A DNA stretch of 39,718 bases from Bacteroidales bacterium (GTDB lineage: Bacteria > Bacteroidota > Bacteroidia > Bacteroidales > F082). The notes under the pieces are model-generated. The model was not told the origin of the DNA, did no database searches, and saw nothing but the letters and a program-made list of their open reading frames with translations. The translations under genes were made by a program, and so were the position numbers. Positions 22,574-32,200 of the stretch are shown in pieces (position 1 is the stretch's first letter; each line of letters begins with the position of its first letter). Location: contig JAEETH010000028.1 in assembly GCA_016290215.1 (NCBI GenBank), forward strand, positions 1-39,718. Reading direction: 5' to 3'.

Positions 22574-22604
22574 TGTAGGGCTGCCACAGTGTGACAGCCC
22601 TACA
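22574..22604. repeat. 31-bp palindrome between surface-protein genes, copy 1
   Basis: The arms TGTAGGGCTG and CAGCCCTACA pair perfectly around a CCACAGTGTGA centre that can itself pair. The same arms occur at 29176-29206 with the centre TCACACCGTGG. A half copy with only the right arm lies near 14962. It may act as a terminator-like or attenuating hairpin; there is no U-tract. Confidence 0.85.
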
Positions 22605-22652
22605 ACTGAACAACTGAACAACTGAACAACTACCAACTAAATACGTATCAAT

Positions 22653-25600
22653 ATGAAAAAACCTCTACAACTCAAACAAGTCCTCGCCGCTCTGCTGACG
22701 ATAGTGGCAGTAATGGTGGGGCACCAGGCCATGGCCCAAGGCAAGACCGTGACCTACACCATCAGTTACACCGGCACGAACACGCTGACAGCCACGCCCG
22801 ACGTGGCAGGCTTCGACGGCAGCACCGAAGTCATCACCGGCCCTGCCATCACCGGCTCGAACGATAACTTCGGCCTGTTCTTGCATGACAACCTCAACGT
22901 TATCTTCAACCTGTATCAATCCAGCGGCAACCGGCGCATGTACGTCAGCGACGACGGCGTCACATTCACCTTCGCCGCCAACATCACCACGTGCTGCAGC
23001 AACTACTACATCAAGCACATCGCCATGAAGGACCATAACGGTACGGCCATTATGGTCTATGACCTGAATGCTTATCCGCCGACCAACTTCAGTTTCGACT
23101 TGGATGTGGACCTCGACAAACTCGGAGCCTCCGGCGCACCCACCACTGTTACGGAACACCATGTCCGCACAGCCAATAACACCACCACCATCAAGACCAT
23201 CACTATCACATACGACTACCAGCCGCGCTCCTACAACCTCACCTACAACAACGCAGTGAGCAACGGCTATAACGGTGTGACTAACAACAACCCGTCAACC
23301 TACAGAGTCAACACTAACACTTTCCAAATCACCGCGCCCACGCGCACGGGTTACGACTTCGACGGCTTCACCTACACCGACGCCGCCCATCCCACTGCCA
23401 CCGCCGCCGAGCTGCCCATGACCATCAGCCGTGGCGAAGCCGCCACCCGCAAGGCCATCACCTTCGACGCTTCGTGGACGGCCCACACCTATACCCTGCG
23501 CCTGCGCCACAACGACGGTTCCAACGACTACATTGACATGGCCATGACCTACGACGTGGCCGCCAACCTACAGACCGTCACCCGCACAGGCTACACCTTC
23601 GCCAACTGGAGCACCAACCTTGACGGCACTGGCACCACCTACACCGAAGGCCAAAGCGTAACCAACCTCACCGCCACCAACAACGCCATCGTTAACCTCT
23701 ACGCCCAATGGACGGCCAACACTTATACTTTACGCCTGCACCATAACGACGGTTCCAACGACTACACCGACATGGCCATGACCTACGACGTGGCCGCCAA
23801 CCTGCAGACCATCACCCGCACAGGCTACACCTTTGCCAACTGGAGCACCAACCCTGACGGCACAGGCACCACCTACACCGAAGGGCAAAGCGTAAGCAAC
23901 CTCACCGACGTAAATGGCGCCATCGTTGACCTTTACGCCCAATGGACAGCCAACACTTATACCTTACGCCTGCACCACAACGACGGTTCAAACGACTACA
24001 CCGACATGGCCATGACCTACGACGTGGCCACCAACCTACAGACTATCACCCGCACGGGCTACACCTTCGCCAACTGGAGCACCAACCCTGACGGCAGCGG
24101 CACCACCTACACCGAAGGCCAAAGCGTAAGCAACCTCACCAATGTGAATGGCGCCATCGTTGACCTTTACGCCCAATGGACAGCCAACACCTACACCGTG
24201 ACCCTCGACAACCAAAGCGCCACGACCCCCGGCACCGCTACTGTCACTGCCACCTACGACGCTGCCATGCCTGCCATCACCTTGCCCACCAAAACGGGCT
24301 ACACCTTTGGCGGCTACTACACCGAAACCAACGGCGGCGGCACCCAATATTACAACGCCGACGGCTCCAGCGCACACAACTGGGACATCGCTTCAGCCAC
24401 CACGCTGTATGCCCAATGGACAATTATCACCTACAGCATCACCTACGACCTGGCAGGCGGCAGCGTGGCCACCGCCAACCCAACCACCTACACCGTTGGA
24501 AGCCCCGACATCACCCTCAACAACCCCACCCGCTTTGGTTGTACTTTTGCAGGCTGGACCGGTACCGACCTCACCGAACCTACCATGACCGTCACCATTG
24601 CACAAGGCTCGACAGGCGACCGCAGCTACACCGCCACTTGGACGCTGCTGCCTGTCACCTATATCGATGCCGACGGCGTTGAACAAACGCTCTATGACTA
24701 CACCTTGCTCGAAGGCAGCGACAACGGATATATCGAATACGGCGAGTTTGACACGGAGGCTTGGTATGTGGTGGCCCACGATGTGACCTACAATTACTGC
24801 GCAGGTGATTTTTTAGGAAGCGCAAACCTGATCCTGATGGATGGCACCACATTGACCGTAGAAGGAGGAGGACATTCAATGCCTATGATATGCTATTCCG
24901 ACCTTACTATCTACGCCCAGTCGGGCGGCACAGGCGCCATTGTCGGTGATATTGAGTTAAGATCATCCGGTAGTATAACCATCCATGGGGGCCAGATTTC
25001 CATTGGATCAGGTTCTATTTGGGCAGAAGGTGGCGGTAATATGACCATCAACGGAGGTGAGGTCTCAGTGACTACTAGTGCCGAGTATGGAATTGCCATC
25101 TCTGGTAACCATGTGGTCATCAACGGCGGTGTTGTTACGACAACCAACCAACAAGAAGGCTATGGAATCCGTGGTTACTCCGATGTCACCATCAACGGCG
25201 GCTCCGTCAGCGCCAGCAGCACCTATTGGGTTTTTTGCTACGGCATCTATGCCGATGACAACGTCACCATCAACGGCGGCATCGTCAGCGCCACTGGCAA
25301 CGAATACGACATCTATGGCTACAACGGCATCACCCTCGGCTGGACCAACCTCACCGACCGTATCACCGCCAGCATCTACTACCACAGAGCGACAATCACG
25401 ATTAAGGATGGCCAGACCCTCTGGAACGGCAGCGAGGCCCTCAGCGGCACTATCAGCGACACGGACAAGCTCAACGGCAAGACGCTGGAGCCTTGCTTCA
25501 GCATTACCTACGACCTGGCAGGCGGCAGCGTGGCCACCGCCAACCCAACCACCTACACCATGGAAAGCCCCGATATCACCCTCAACAACCCCACCCGCGC

Positions 25601-28600
25601 AGGTTACACCTTTGCAGGCTGGACGGGGACCGACCTCGATGAGCCGACCATGACCGTCACCATCGTGCAAGGCTCGACGGGCGACCGCAGCTACACCGCC
25701 ACCTGGTCGCTGCTGCCTGTCACCTATATCGATGCCGACGGCGTTGCACAAACGCTTTATGACTACACCTTGCTCGAAGGCAGCAACGAATTTATCGAAT
25801 ACGGCGAGTATAACACGGAGGCTTGGTATGTGGTGGCCCACGATGTGACCTACAGCGATGGTTTTGCTTTCCGTGGAAGCGCGAACCTGATCCTGGAGGA
25901 TGGCGCCACATTGACCGTAACAAATGTATCAGGAAACCATTCAAATGTAAATTGCGATAACGGCACCATCTACGTCCAATCGGGCGGGACAGGCGCCATT
26001 GTCGGTGAAAATATTCAGATTTATTCATACGGTAGTATGACCATTCATGGCGGACACATTACCCTGTCAGGCAGTAATTATGGTCTGTATTCCACTGATG
26101 ATATAACCATCAATGGGGGTCAAATTTCCATTGAAGCACAATGGGGTTGTATTTATGCTGAGTATGATGTAACGATCAACGGCGGCGTGGTCTCGACAAC
26201 CAACCAACAAGGAGGCTATGGAATCTGTGGTAACAACAGTGTCACCATCAACGGCGGCGTGGTCACGACAACCAACCAACAAGGAGGCTATGGAATCTTT
26301 AGTAGTGGTGTCACCATCAACGGCGGCGTGGTCACAGCAAATGCCCCCAATGGCGGTTACGGCATCAGGACCCAATTTTCTGATTTGCTCATCACGTTGG
26401 GCTGGACCAACGAGACCGACCGCATCACTTCCGACAGCTATTATGGCACGGTGACTACTGTCACTGGCAAAGCCTTCACCGATGGAGAAGGCAACTATTA
26501 TGCAGGCACATATTATGGGAATGAAATCTCAGCCCTCGCCGGCAAGACCCTCACGCCCTACACCAACCTCGACGAAGCATTCCATATCACCTACGTAATC
26601 AACGGCGGTACGATGCCGAGCGGCTATCCTGAAACCTACACCTTTGACGAAACCGTCACCCTGCCCGTGCCTACCAAGGCCGACAACACCTTTGTAGGCT
26701 GGTACAAGGACTACTATTTCAATTACGATCCCATCACCGAGATTGCCGCAGGCACCACCTTGGGCGATCTTACCTTATACGCCTCGTGGAAGCCCGAGAA
26801 GACTTGGGTGGACTACCTCGACGCCGACGGACAGCCGCAGCGCGCCTACGCCACCATACTTTACGGCGGCGACGAGGCCGAATACCCCGCAGGCGTTTAC
26901 ACCTTGGAGGAAATAAGTTGGGGCAAGAGCTATGGCGACGTAAGCTACAACCGCCTCAACTTCACCGGCGACGCCATCCTCATCCTGCCTGACTACTGCA
27001 GTTTGAGTATAGGAGGCGAAAGGGACAATGACGGCGAAGACGGCCTGTTCGTCAACGGCGACCTCACCATTTACGGACAGACATTAAGCTATAGCAATTG
27101 CTTCGCCTCCCGCATACAAACCAGCGGCAACGTAGCCATCTACGGCGGCTATTTGGATATTGATAACCTCTCCGCCAGCAACATCACCCTCGGCTGGACG
27201 GGCTTGGATAATAAATACTCGTTTAATCAGGTTGCCGGCAACGTCACCTTGGCTAACGACTTCAGGCTTCAGAACGATCAAGGCACCAGCGTCGTTCATG
27301 CCGGAAGTATCACCTCAAGTGAGTTGGAACAAGCATCGCTTTATCCTTACGCCACGACGATTGAAGTCAGCTACATGGACGAGAACGGCGACACGCAAAC
27401 CGTGAACGCCACCGTGCTATGGGGCGACGAGACGAGCACGAGCCTGTCGGGCGGTTTCTACACCATCATGGAGGACGTTCACATCGGCCACGACCTTAGC
27501 TTCAACGGCAACACCACCCTTATCGTCCCCTTGAATTTTTTCTCCCTCAACGGCAACCTCACCGTCGACGGCAACCTGTCAGTGTATGGCATCGGATTCT
27601 TCTCTATCCAAGACATTGAAGCCACCGGCGACGTGCTTTTCTGCATCGATGATGCCACTAATCCTTCTTCGACTCTTACCGCTAGCGGCAATGTTTTCAT
27701 CGCGCACGGCTGCTTCAGTGCATATAGAATCTACGGCAGTACCATCACCCTCGGCTACCTCTACAATAATGATTATATCCGTTGCGGATCCAATTACCAA
27801 AATGGCTACTTCGGCAACGTGGTGGTCAGGGAAGGGCAGGCATTGCAACAAGGGGGCAACGTGTATAGCGGCACGCTCACTGCCGAGCAGATAAGCGCCA
27901 TCAATGGCAAGGAGTTGAAACCATACATACCGACCATTCCCACCCTCGCAGTGACAGGCTATGGCGAGAGCACCGAGAGCGACCACTGGGTGTTTATCGC
28001 CACACCCATCGTGGGCTTTTTCGATCCTTACAGCGTCACCAACCTCATCGGCGGCATGAGTCCTTCGGGCCAAAGCAACTTCGACCTCTATCGTTTCAAC
28101 CAGAGCGCGGAGCTGGAATGGGAGAACTTCTACCAACATCTCACCGGCGGCAACTCATTCGCGCTCGAGAACGGCAAGGGCTATCTCTACGCCAACAAGA
28201 ACGATGTCACCCTGGAGTTCAACGGCGTGGTGTATCCCTTAGCCTCGAAGGAAGTCGCTCTGGATTATGACGCCAACGCTGAATTTGCTGGCTGGAACTT
28301 GGTGGGCAACCCGTTCAATGCTCCTGCCATTCTTGACAAATCGTACTACAAGATGAACTCGGATGGTACTGGTCTGGTGGCTGAAGCGGTTTCGGGCAAC
28401 ACCGCCATCGATGCCCTTACCGGTGTGATGGTGCAGGCCAATGGCGAGGATGAAACCGTCCTCTTCACCAAATCAAACGCCAAAGGACAGCAGGAAACCG
28501 GCTTCGGCACCTTGCAGATCGCTTTGACCCAGACTGGCACCCGTGGCAATGCCTTGCTCGACAACGCCATTGTGAGCTTCAACGAAGGCGACCAGCTCGG

Positions 28601-29168
28601 CAAGTTCTACTTCGGGACACAGGATGCCAACATCTACATCCCGCAGGGCAACAAGGAATACGCCATCGTTTCCGTAGGTAGAGACGCGCCATGGCACGTC
28701 TCTACAACAACAGGTGTCAACGAAATCCCCGTCAATTTCAAGGCCCACGAAAACGGCGAGTACACCATCACAGTGAACCCCAAGAATGTGGAAATGGGTT
28801 ATCTGCACCTGATTGACAACCTCACCGGTGCGAATGTGGATTTGCTGCAAACGCCTGAATACGTGTTCACGGCCCAGACAGCGGATTATGAATCGCGTTT
28901 CAAATTGGTGTTTTCCGCCAGCGGGGACGCAAACGGCGACAATGAGGCGTTTGCGTTTATCGATGCTTCGGGCAACATCATTATCACGGACGGCCCTTCG
29001 ACAGGCTCAGGGACCTGTACCTTACAGGTGATTGACGTGATGGGACGAGTGATCTTCAGTAGAGACGCGACGCGCCACGTCTCTACAAGCGGGATGGCAC
29101 CTGGCGTTTACGTGTTACGCCTCATCAATGGCGACGATGTGAGGACGCAAAAAATAATCATTGATTGA
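22653..29168 (+). CDS. Giant secreted B-repeat/beta-helix protein with T9SS sorting domain (2171 residues)
   Basis: The N-terminal 17 residues equal those of the two neighbouring surface proteins, then diverge (signal peptide ends MAMAQ-like, HQAMAQ). Residues about 25-195 are an unrecognised beta domain. Three tandem 78-residue repeats (HNDGSNDYTDMAMTYDVA) follow at about 279-512, then B-repeats and two long VTINGG beta-helix blocks. The last 250 residues include GYGESTESDHWVFIATPIVG, GWNLVGNPF and the sorting domain with FIDASGNIIITDG and VYVLRLINGDDVRTQKIIID. This predicts export by the type IX system and anchoring at the cell surface. Two in-frame copies of a 28-bp palindrome lie in this region. 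The two stretches starting VTYIDADGV are shared with the gene at 15020. The probable role is adhesion or glycan binding. Confidence 0.92.
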   Translation: MKKPLQLKQVLAALLTIVAVMVGHQAMAQGKTVTYTISYTGTNTLTATPDVAGFDGSTEVITGPAITGSNDNFGLFLHDNLNVIFNLYQSSGNRRMYVSDDGVTFTFAANITTCCSNYYIKHIAMKDHNGTAIMVYDLNAYPPTNFSFDLDVDLDKLGASGAPTTVTEHHVRTANNTTTIKTITITYDYQPRSYNLTYNNAVSNGYNGVTNNNPSTYRVNTNTFQITAPTRTGYDFDGFTYTDAAHPTATAAELPMTISRGEAATRKAITFDASWTAHTYTLRLRHNDGSNDYIDMAMTYDVAANLQTVTRTGYTFANWSTNLDGTGTTYTEGQSVTNLTATNNAIVNLYAQWTANTYTLRLHHNDGSNDYTDMAMTYDVAANLQTITRTGYTFANWSTNPDGTGTTYTEGQSVSNLTDVNGAIVDLYAQWTANTYTLRLHHNDGSNDYTDMAMTYDVATNLQTITRTGYTFANWSTNPDGSGTTYTEGQSVSNLTNVNGAIVDLYAQWTANTYTVTLDNQSATTPGTATVTATYDAAMPAITLPTKTGYTFGGYYTETNGGGTQYYNADGSSAHNWDIASATTLYAQWTIITYSITYDLAGGSVATANPTTYTVGSPDITLNNPTRFGCTFAGWTGTDLTEPTMTVTIAQGSTGDRSYTATWTLLPVTYIDADGVEQTLYDYTLLEGSDNGYIEYGEFDTEAWYVVAHDVTYNYCAGDFLGSANLILMDGTTLTVEGGGHSMPMICYSDLTIYAQSGGTGAIVGDIELRSSGSITIHGGQISIGSGSIWAEGGGNMTINGGEVSVTTSAEYGIAISGNHVVINGGVVTTTNQQEGYGIRGYSDVTINGGSVSASSTYWVFCYGIYADDNVTINGGIVSATGNEYDIYGYNGITLGWTNLTDRITASIYYHRATITIKDGQTLWNGSEALSGTISDTDKLNGKTLEPCFSITYDLAGGSVATANPTTYTMESPDITLNNPTRAGYTFAGWTGTDLDEPTMTVTIVQGSTGDRSYTATWSLLPVTYIDADGVAQTLYDYTLLEGSNEFIEYGEYNTEAWYVVAHDVTYSDGFAFRGSANLILEDGATLTVTNVSGNHSNVNCDNGTIYVQSGGTGAIVGENIQIYSYGSMTIHGGHITLSGSNYGLYSTDDITINGGQISIEAQWGCIYAEYDVTINGGVVSTTNQQGGYGICGNNSVTINGGVVTTTNQQGGYGIFSSGVTINGGVVTANAPNGGYGIRTQFSDLLITLGWTNETDRITSDSYYGTVTTVTGKAFTDGEGNYYAGTYYGNEISALAGKTLTPYTNLDEAFHITYVINGGTMPSGYPETYTFDETVTLPVPTKADNTFVGWYKDYYFNYDPITEIAAGTTLGDLTLYASWKPEKTWVDYLDADGQPQRAYATILYGGDEAEYPAGVYTLEEISWGKSYGDVSYNRLNFTGDAILILPDYCSLSIGGERDNDGEDGLFVNGDLTIYGQTLSYSNCFASRIQTSGNVAIYGGYLDIDNLSASNITLGWTGLDNKYSFNQVAGNVTLANDFRLQNDQGTSVVHAGSITSSELEQASLYPYATTIEVSYMDENGDTQTVNATVLWGDETSTSLSGGFYTIMEDVHIGHDLSFNGNTTLIVPLNFFSLNGNLTVDGNLSVYGIGFFSIQDIEATGDVLFCIDDATNPSSTLTASGNVFIAHGCFSAYRIYGSTITLGYLYNNDYIRCGSNYQNGYFGNVVVREGQALQQGGNVYSGTLTAEQISAINGKELKPYIPTIPTLAVTGYGESTESDHWVFIATPIVGFFDPYSVTNLIGGMSPSGQSNFDLYRFNQSAELEWENFYQHLTGGNSFALENGKGYLYANKNDVTLEFNGVVYPLASKEVALDYDANAEFAGWNLVGNPFNAPAILDKSYYKMNSDGTGLVAEAVSGNTAIDALTGVMVQANGEDETVLFTKSNAKGQQETGFGTLQIALTQTGTRGNALLDNAIVSFNEGDQLGKFYFGTQDANIYIPQGNKEYAIVSVGRDAPWHVSTTTGVNEIPVNFKAHENGEYTITVNPKNVEMGYLHLIDNLTGANVDLLQTPEYVFTAQTADYESRFKLVFSASGDANGDNEAFAFIDASGNIIITDGPSTGSGTCTLQVIDVMGRVIFSRDATRHVSTSGMAPGVYVLRLINGDDVRTQKIIID
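23487..24188 (+). repeat. Three tandem 234-bp units coding 78-residue repeats
   Basis: Units start at 23487, 23721 and 23955; all encode TYTLRLxHNDGSNDYxDMAM and GYTFANWSTN. The second and third are the most alike, suggesting recent duplication. Confidence 0.92.
28678..28705. repeat. 28-bp palindrome inside coding sequence, copy 1
   Basis: The arms GTAGAGACG and CGTCTCTAC enclose GCCATGGC; one position is mismatched. It is in frame and encodes GRDAPWHVST between the strands EYAIVSV and GVNEIPVNF of the surface protein. Confidence 0.9.
29059..29086. repeat. 28-bp palindrome inside coding sequence, copy 2
   Basis: The same arms GTAGAGACG/CGTCTCTAC with a different centre (CGACGCGCCA). It encodes SRDATRHVST within the T9SS sorting domain, just after VIDVMGRVIF. 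Confidence 0.9.
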
Positions 29169-29175
29169 TCCTGTT

Positions 29176-29206
29176 TGTAGGGCTGTCACACCGTGGCAGC
29201 CCTACA
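29176..29206. repeat. 31-bp palindrome between surface-protein genes, copy 2
   Basis: The arms TGTAGGGCTG and CAGCCCTACA enclose TCACACCGTGG. It sits 8 bp past the stop of the preceding gene and 40 bp before the next start. Confidence 0.85.
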
Positions 29207-29246
29207 ACTGAACAACTGAACAACTACCAACTAAAAACATATCAAT

Positions 29247-32200
29247 ATGAAAAAACCTCTACAATTCAAACAAGTCCTCGCCGCACTGCTGACAATAGCG
29301 GCACTCGCTTCAGGACTTACCGCACAAGCCACGGTCCAGACTGGTATCATGATGCAAGGTCTGGCACGAACTGTTAACAACCAGACAATGTGCACCTTTG
29401 TCATCCAATCGAACTGGGGCGGTGATCAAATCCCCGCTCAGACTGGTTCAAGCTACACATTCAGTAACGCTAGAATGATCCACGGGACTGTCGACGTCAC
29501 CCTCAACGGCACGCTCAACTTCCAGGTAGGGACCGCTTTCGCCGACGTTATCACCGCCACCTCGTTCACGGTGACCATCGAAAGCAGCTCGCTGTGGTTC
29601 TATGGCGCCACGGTCCAAACCAAGAGCGGCACCAATGTCACAGGCTGCACCGTTACGACCAGCAGCAACCACAATACGCTCACCGTCACCATCCCGTCGG
29701 GCAAGACCTTCGGCGCTGTGATTCTCGACTACGTGTCCAACCCACCGATGACCAACAGCAACACTACAGTCACCGTGCCTGCGGGCGATTACTGGGTGAG
29801 CAACTCCAGCCATAAGCCAAAGCCCGAACCTACCGTCGTCTATGGTCAAACTACCCTCGTTAAGGATACCGACTACACCCTCTCGTGGAGCAACAACGGC
29901 AGTGCTGGTACTGGTACCGTGACCGTCACCGGCATCGGCAACTACGCTGGTTCGGCCACGGGTACCTTCCCCATCCGTTGGGCAAGATACAATGTCCATT
30001 TCGACAAAAACCACGACGATGCCACCGGCACGATGAGCGACCAGCAGTTTACCTACAACACTGCGCAAGCCCTCACCGCCAATACATTCAGCCGTACAGA
30101 CTACTCTTTCAAAGGCTGGTGTACCACGTCAAATGGCGCAGTGACCTACACCGACGGCCAGAGCGTATCGAACCTCACTGCCGTAGATGGCCAGACCGTC
30201 ACGCTTTACGCCAAGTGGATTCCCATCCCCTGCCTGGTTCCCGAGAACTTCGCCGTTAACAGCGTCACCTTAACCACCGCCGAGTTCTCCTGGATTGGCA
30301 ACCAATATGCTGAAAGTTACCAGATCTTCTACAGAAAGTCTGAAAGTGTGAACGTGCTGTTCTCCGAGAATTTTGAGTACGAGACAACCTTAGCCAACTG
30401 GACAGCTATCAGCAACAACACCGAAAACATCACTGCTAGATATGGAAGACGGGAAGCAGCCGCCCGCAATGGTAGTTACGGTTACAGCTTCTCTTCCTAC
30501 TATAGTGCTGATGATTACAACCAGTATCTGATTTCCCCCGAGCTGACTGTTTCCGGAAATTTTGAGTTCTATTATAAGCGATCCTCCTCCAATTCAACAG
30601 AAACGTTTAGAGTGGGTTATTCTTCCACGGGCACAGAAATCTCCGATTTTACATGGGGTGATGAGGTGAATGTGTCCGACGACAGCTGGAACTTATTCTT
30701 CGAAGCTATGCCACAAGGTACCAAGTATGTGGCCATCAACTATTATTCGCATTACAAGTATGAACTCTACATTGACGACATCACCATCAGTACTCCGATT
30801 CCCGCTGGCGCTTGGCAGGAAACCACGGTCATGGGAGCTCCGCAGGATCAGACGAGCATCGTCACCGGCACGGTGGAGGGACTTGATCCCGATACATTTT
30901 ACGATGCCTATGTGAGCATTTACTGTGAATATGACGAGGTGACTGTTCAGAGCGACACCGTGACCTTCACCACCATGTCCCTCTGCGACATTCCCACCAA
31001 TCTGACACTTAACTCCAATGACGATAATTCTGCCAATATCAGCTGGCAGGGCTGGCAAGATGCGTTCGACGTGCGCTATAGCACCGACCAGGAGAACTGG
31101 ACGGTAGAGACTACTTCTGATACAGGCATTGTCATCTCGGGCCTTGCTTCCGCCATCACTTACTATGTGCAAGTGGCCGCCGCAGGTTGCGAGGATGCTT
31201 GGTCGGATGTGTTGAGCTTTGCTACGGACTGCGCCCCCACACAATCTGTTCCCTACGCATACGACTTTGAGGACGGCGATCCTTTCAACTGCTGGACTCC
31301 TTTTGACGACAGAGTGACCATAGCTCAAAATGATTCCTACAGTCATAGTGGCAGCTACTATATGAAATTTGCAGGCTCCACATCCAACCTCGTTGCCATG
31401 CCGCTGTTTGGACAGGACCTCAGCGGTCTGCAACTCAAGTTCTGGACCCGTCCGGAATCTTATTCCAACTCCTATTGCGGCACATTCTCCGTCGGTTACA
31501 TGACTGACCTTGAAGATGTGGAGTCCTTTGTGGAGGTAATTCAATACGCCTACACCGAATGGACATCCAACACTTACGAGCAGAAGACAGTGTTCTTCCT
31601 CAACGCCCCGCAGGGTGCCTACATCGCATTCCGCCACAATGCAAATTCCTCCATATGGTTCTGGTATGTCGATGATGTGGAGGTGACGGTTGTTCCGTTC
31701 TGCTTCCCGGTGGATAACCTCGTGGTTGAGGCAATCGACAAGCGCGAAGTGATATTCAGCTGGGATTTGTTAGACGAAACCCAGACCGAATGGACATTCG
31801 AGTACGCCGATAACGCCGACTTCGAGAATCCAGAGACGGTTACCGCTGAAGAATACGAGAGTTTCCTGTTGGAGGATCTTCAACCCAGCACCCATTACTG
31901 GGCCCGCGTGGCGGCTTCTTGCGGCACGGAGAACAGCGATTGGAGCAATGTGATTGACTTCACCACATTAGATGCCTGCGTGGCTCCTGTTTTGAGCCAG
32001 GATGTAGTAACCTCTACTTACGAAGCCATGGTGGCCTGGACGGGCACAAGCGACATGTACAATCTGCGCTACAGAACGGCTGAAATCATGGTTCCTCTCT
32101 TCACGGAAAACTTTGAGGATGAGACAACGTTCGCCAACTGGACGGCTATCAGCAACAACACCGAGAACACCTCCAATGGAAGATATGGAAGACTGCCCAG

